Positions 63,536-64,000 of a stretch of DNA of 64,000 bases are shown piece after piece. Position 1 is the stretch's first letter. The number at the start of each line of letters is the position of its first letter. A model generated the notes under the pieces. That model worked only from the letters and a program-made list of their open reading frames with translations, was not told where the DNA came from and ran no database searches. This DNA is from DATCMH01 sp036563505. GTDB lineage: Bacteria; Pseudomonadota; Alphaproteobacteria; Rhizobiales; Beijerinckiaceae. The translations under genes were made by a program, and so were the position numbers. The stretch spans positions 124,001-188,000 of the forward strand of contig DATCMH010000024.1 of the NCBI GenBank assembly GCA_036563505.1. The letters run 5' to 3'.

Positions 63536-64000
63536 ATGGATGGCCCCTCGACCACGCCCGCGCCGCGGGAGCCTGCGATCAACCTGCCGGGCGTGATCCT
63601 GGCCTGCCTCGCGCTTCTCGTCGGGCTGCACCTCGTCCGCGGCTTCTTGAGCCCTGAGACCGACGTCGCTCTGCTCTTCGATTTCGCCCTCGTCCCGGCG
63701 CGCTGGACGGTCAGCCAGGACCCGCTCGCGCTCCGCGCCGTTATGGCTGAGGCCGGGGCCGGTCCCGAGGCGGAAACCCGCCTCGCGCTCGCCCGCTACG
63801 TGCTGGGCGAGCCCGATGCCAGGCCTTGGACATTCCTCACCTACGGCCTGCTGCACGGCTCCTGGACGCACGTGATCCTCAACGGGCTCTGGCTCGCCGC
63901 CTTCGGCGCGCCCGTGGCCCGGCGCTGCGGGGCCGCGCGCTTCGGCCTCGTCCTGGCGCTCGGCGTCGCCGCCGGCGGGGCGACCCATGTCGCGCTGCAT
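63536..64000 (+). CDS. Rhomboid-family intramembrane serine protease (3' end outside window)
   Basis: The first 155 codons show a short polar N-terminus, a membrane helix (residues 18-37), a long loop and the segment TYGLLHGSWTHVILNGLWLAAFG, whose H..N pattern is the rhomboid helix 2 motif with the oxyanion-binding His and Asn. The catalytic Ser (GxSG) and His would lie past base 64000. A GTG at 63503 is an alternative in-frame start. The strong terminator just upstream may control it. Confidence 0.88.
   Translation, partial: MDGPSTTPAPREPAINLPGVILACLALLVGLHLVRGFLSPETDVALLFDFALVPARWTVSQDPLALRAVMAEAGAGPEAETRLALARYVLGEPDARPWTFLTYGLLHGSWTHVILNGLWLAAFGAPVARRCGAARFGLVLALGVAAGGATHVALH

Overview
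The window reads as chromosomal DNA of a high-GC alphaproteobacterium, most likely of the order Hyphomicrobiales (Rhizobiales). Supporting signs are the many alphaproteobacterial family proteins (usg, DUF3126, PilZ, PAS_5, DUF6867, BcsS-like), a groESL operon under a CIRCE element, very strong third-position GC, and dispersed intergenic palindromes of rhizobial type. Genus cannot be fixed from the sequence; a Methylobacteriaceae, Salinarimonadaceae or Bosea-like relative is plausible. No phage, plasmid or CRISPR signature is visible. Coding density is about 90%.

Layout. 1-4 kb: a polar amino-acid ABC importer (ATPase cut by the window edge, two permeases, two paralogous binding proteins). 4-10 kb: small membrane protein, agmatinase-like ureohydrolase, Old Yellow Enzyme, P1 peptidase, CcdA, glycosyltransferase. 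10-16 kb: complete liv operon (livH-livM-livG-livF-DUF6867 and livK). 16-29 kb: a molybdenum hydroxylase locus: flavin reductase, CoxG, form II CoxS/CoxL/CoxM, then after a nuclease gene and a TctC-type binding protein, the maturation set MoxR/CoxD, VWA/CoxE, split XdhC and a fused molybdenum cofactor protein. 28.8-32.3 kb: an FeS-cluster photolyase of PhrB type with DUF2256, a formyltransferase and an SDR lacking the catalytic tyrosine. 32-40 kb: BcsS-like protein, patatin lipoprotein, groESL, usg, ExoD, GGDEF-EAL protein. 40-44.5 kb: Anbu proteasome-homologue operon (ATP-grasp, alpha-E, transglutaminase, Anbu). 44.6-51.7 kb: radC, map, FkbM methyltransferase, sfsA, parDE, CinA-like protein, gpt, acyl-activating enzyme. 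52.2-52.5 kb: tRNA-Leu(UAA) interrupted by a 221-nt group I intron. 52.6-64 kb: FAD monooxygenase, zinc-finger protein, two alpha/beta hydrolases, cysE, DUF3126, gamma carbonic anhydrase, two tandem LapG-like proteases, PilZ and PAS proteins, and the start of a rhomboid protease.

How it works together. The 16-29 kb block would assemble a Mo-MCD/FeS/FAD hydroxylase: CoxS, CoxL and CoxM form the enzyme, the fused protein and XdhC pair supply cytidylated cofactor, and CoxD, CoxE and CoxG handle maturation or membrane attachment. Its CoxL carries AYRGAGR (form II), so CO is not its established substrate.

The most unusual structure is a family of REP-like palindromes, each a variable hairpin beside a conserved G/C-run hairpin. 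Two inverted copies bracket a DUF559 nuclease gene (21.5-22.0 kb) and supply its last 18 codons, while related copies without the gene lie at 42.9, 54.2-54.6, 56.5-56.8 and 57.9 kb. This looks like a nuclease-associated repeat system comparable in layout to RAYT/REPIN systems. The second highlight is the intron-bearing tRNA-Leu.
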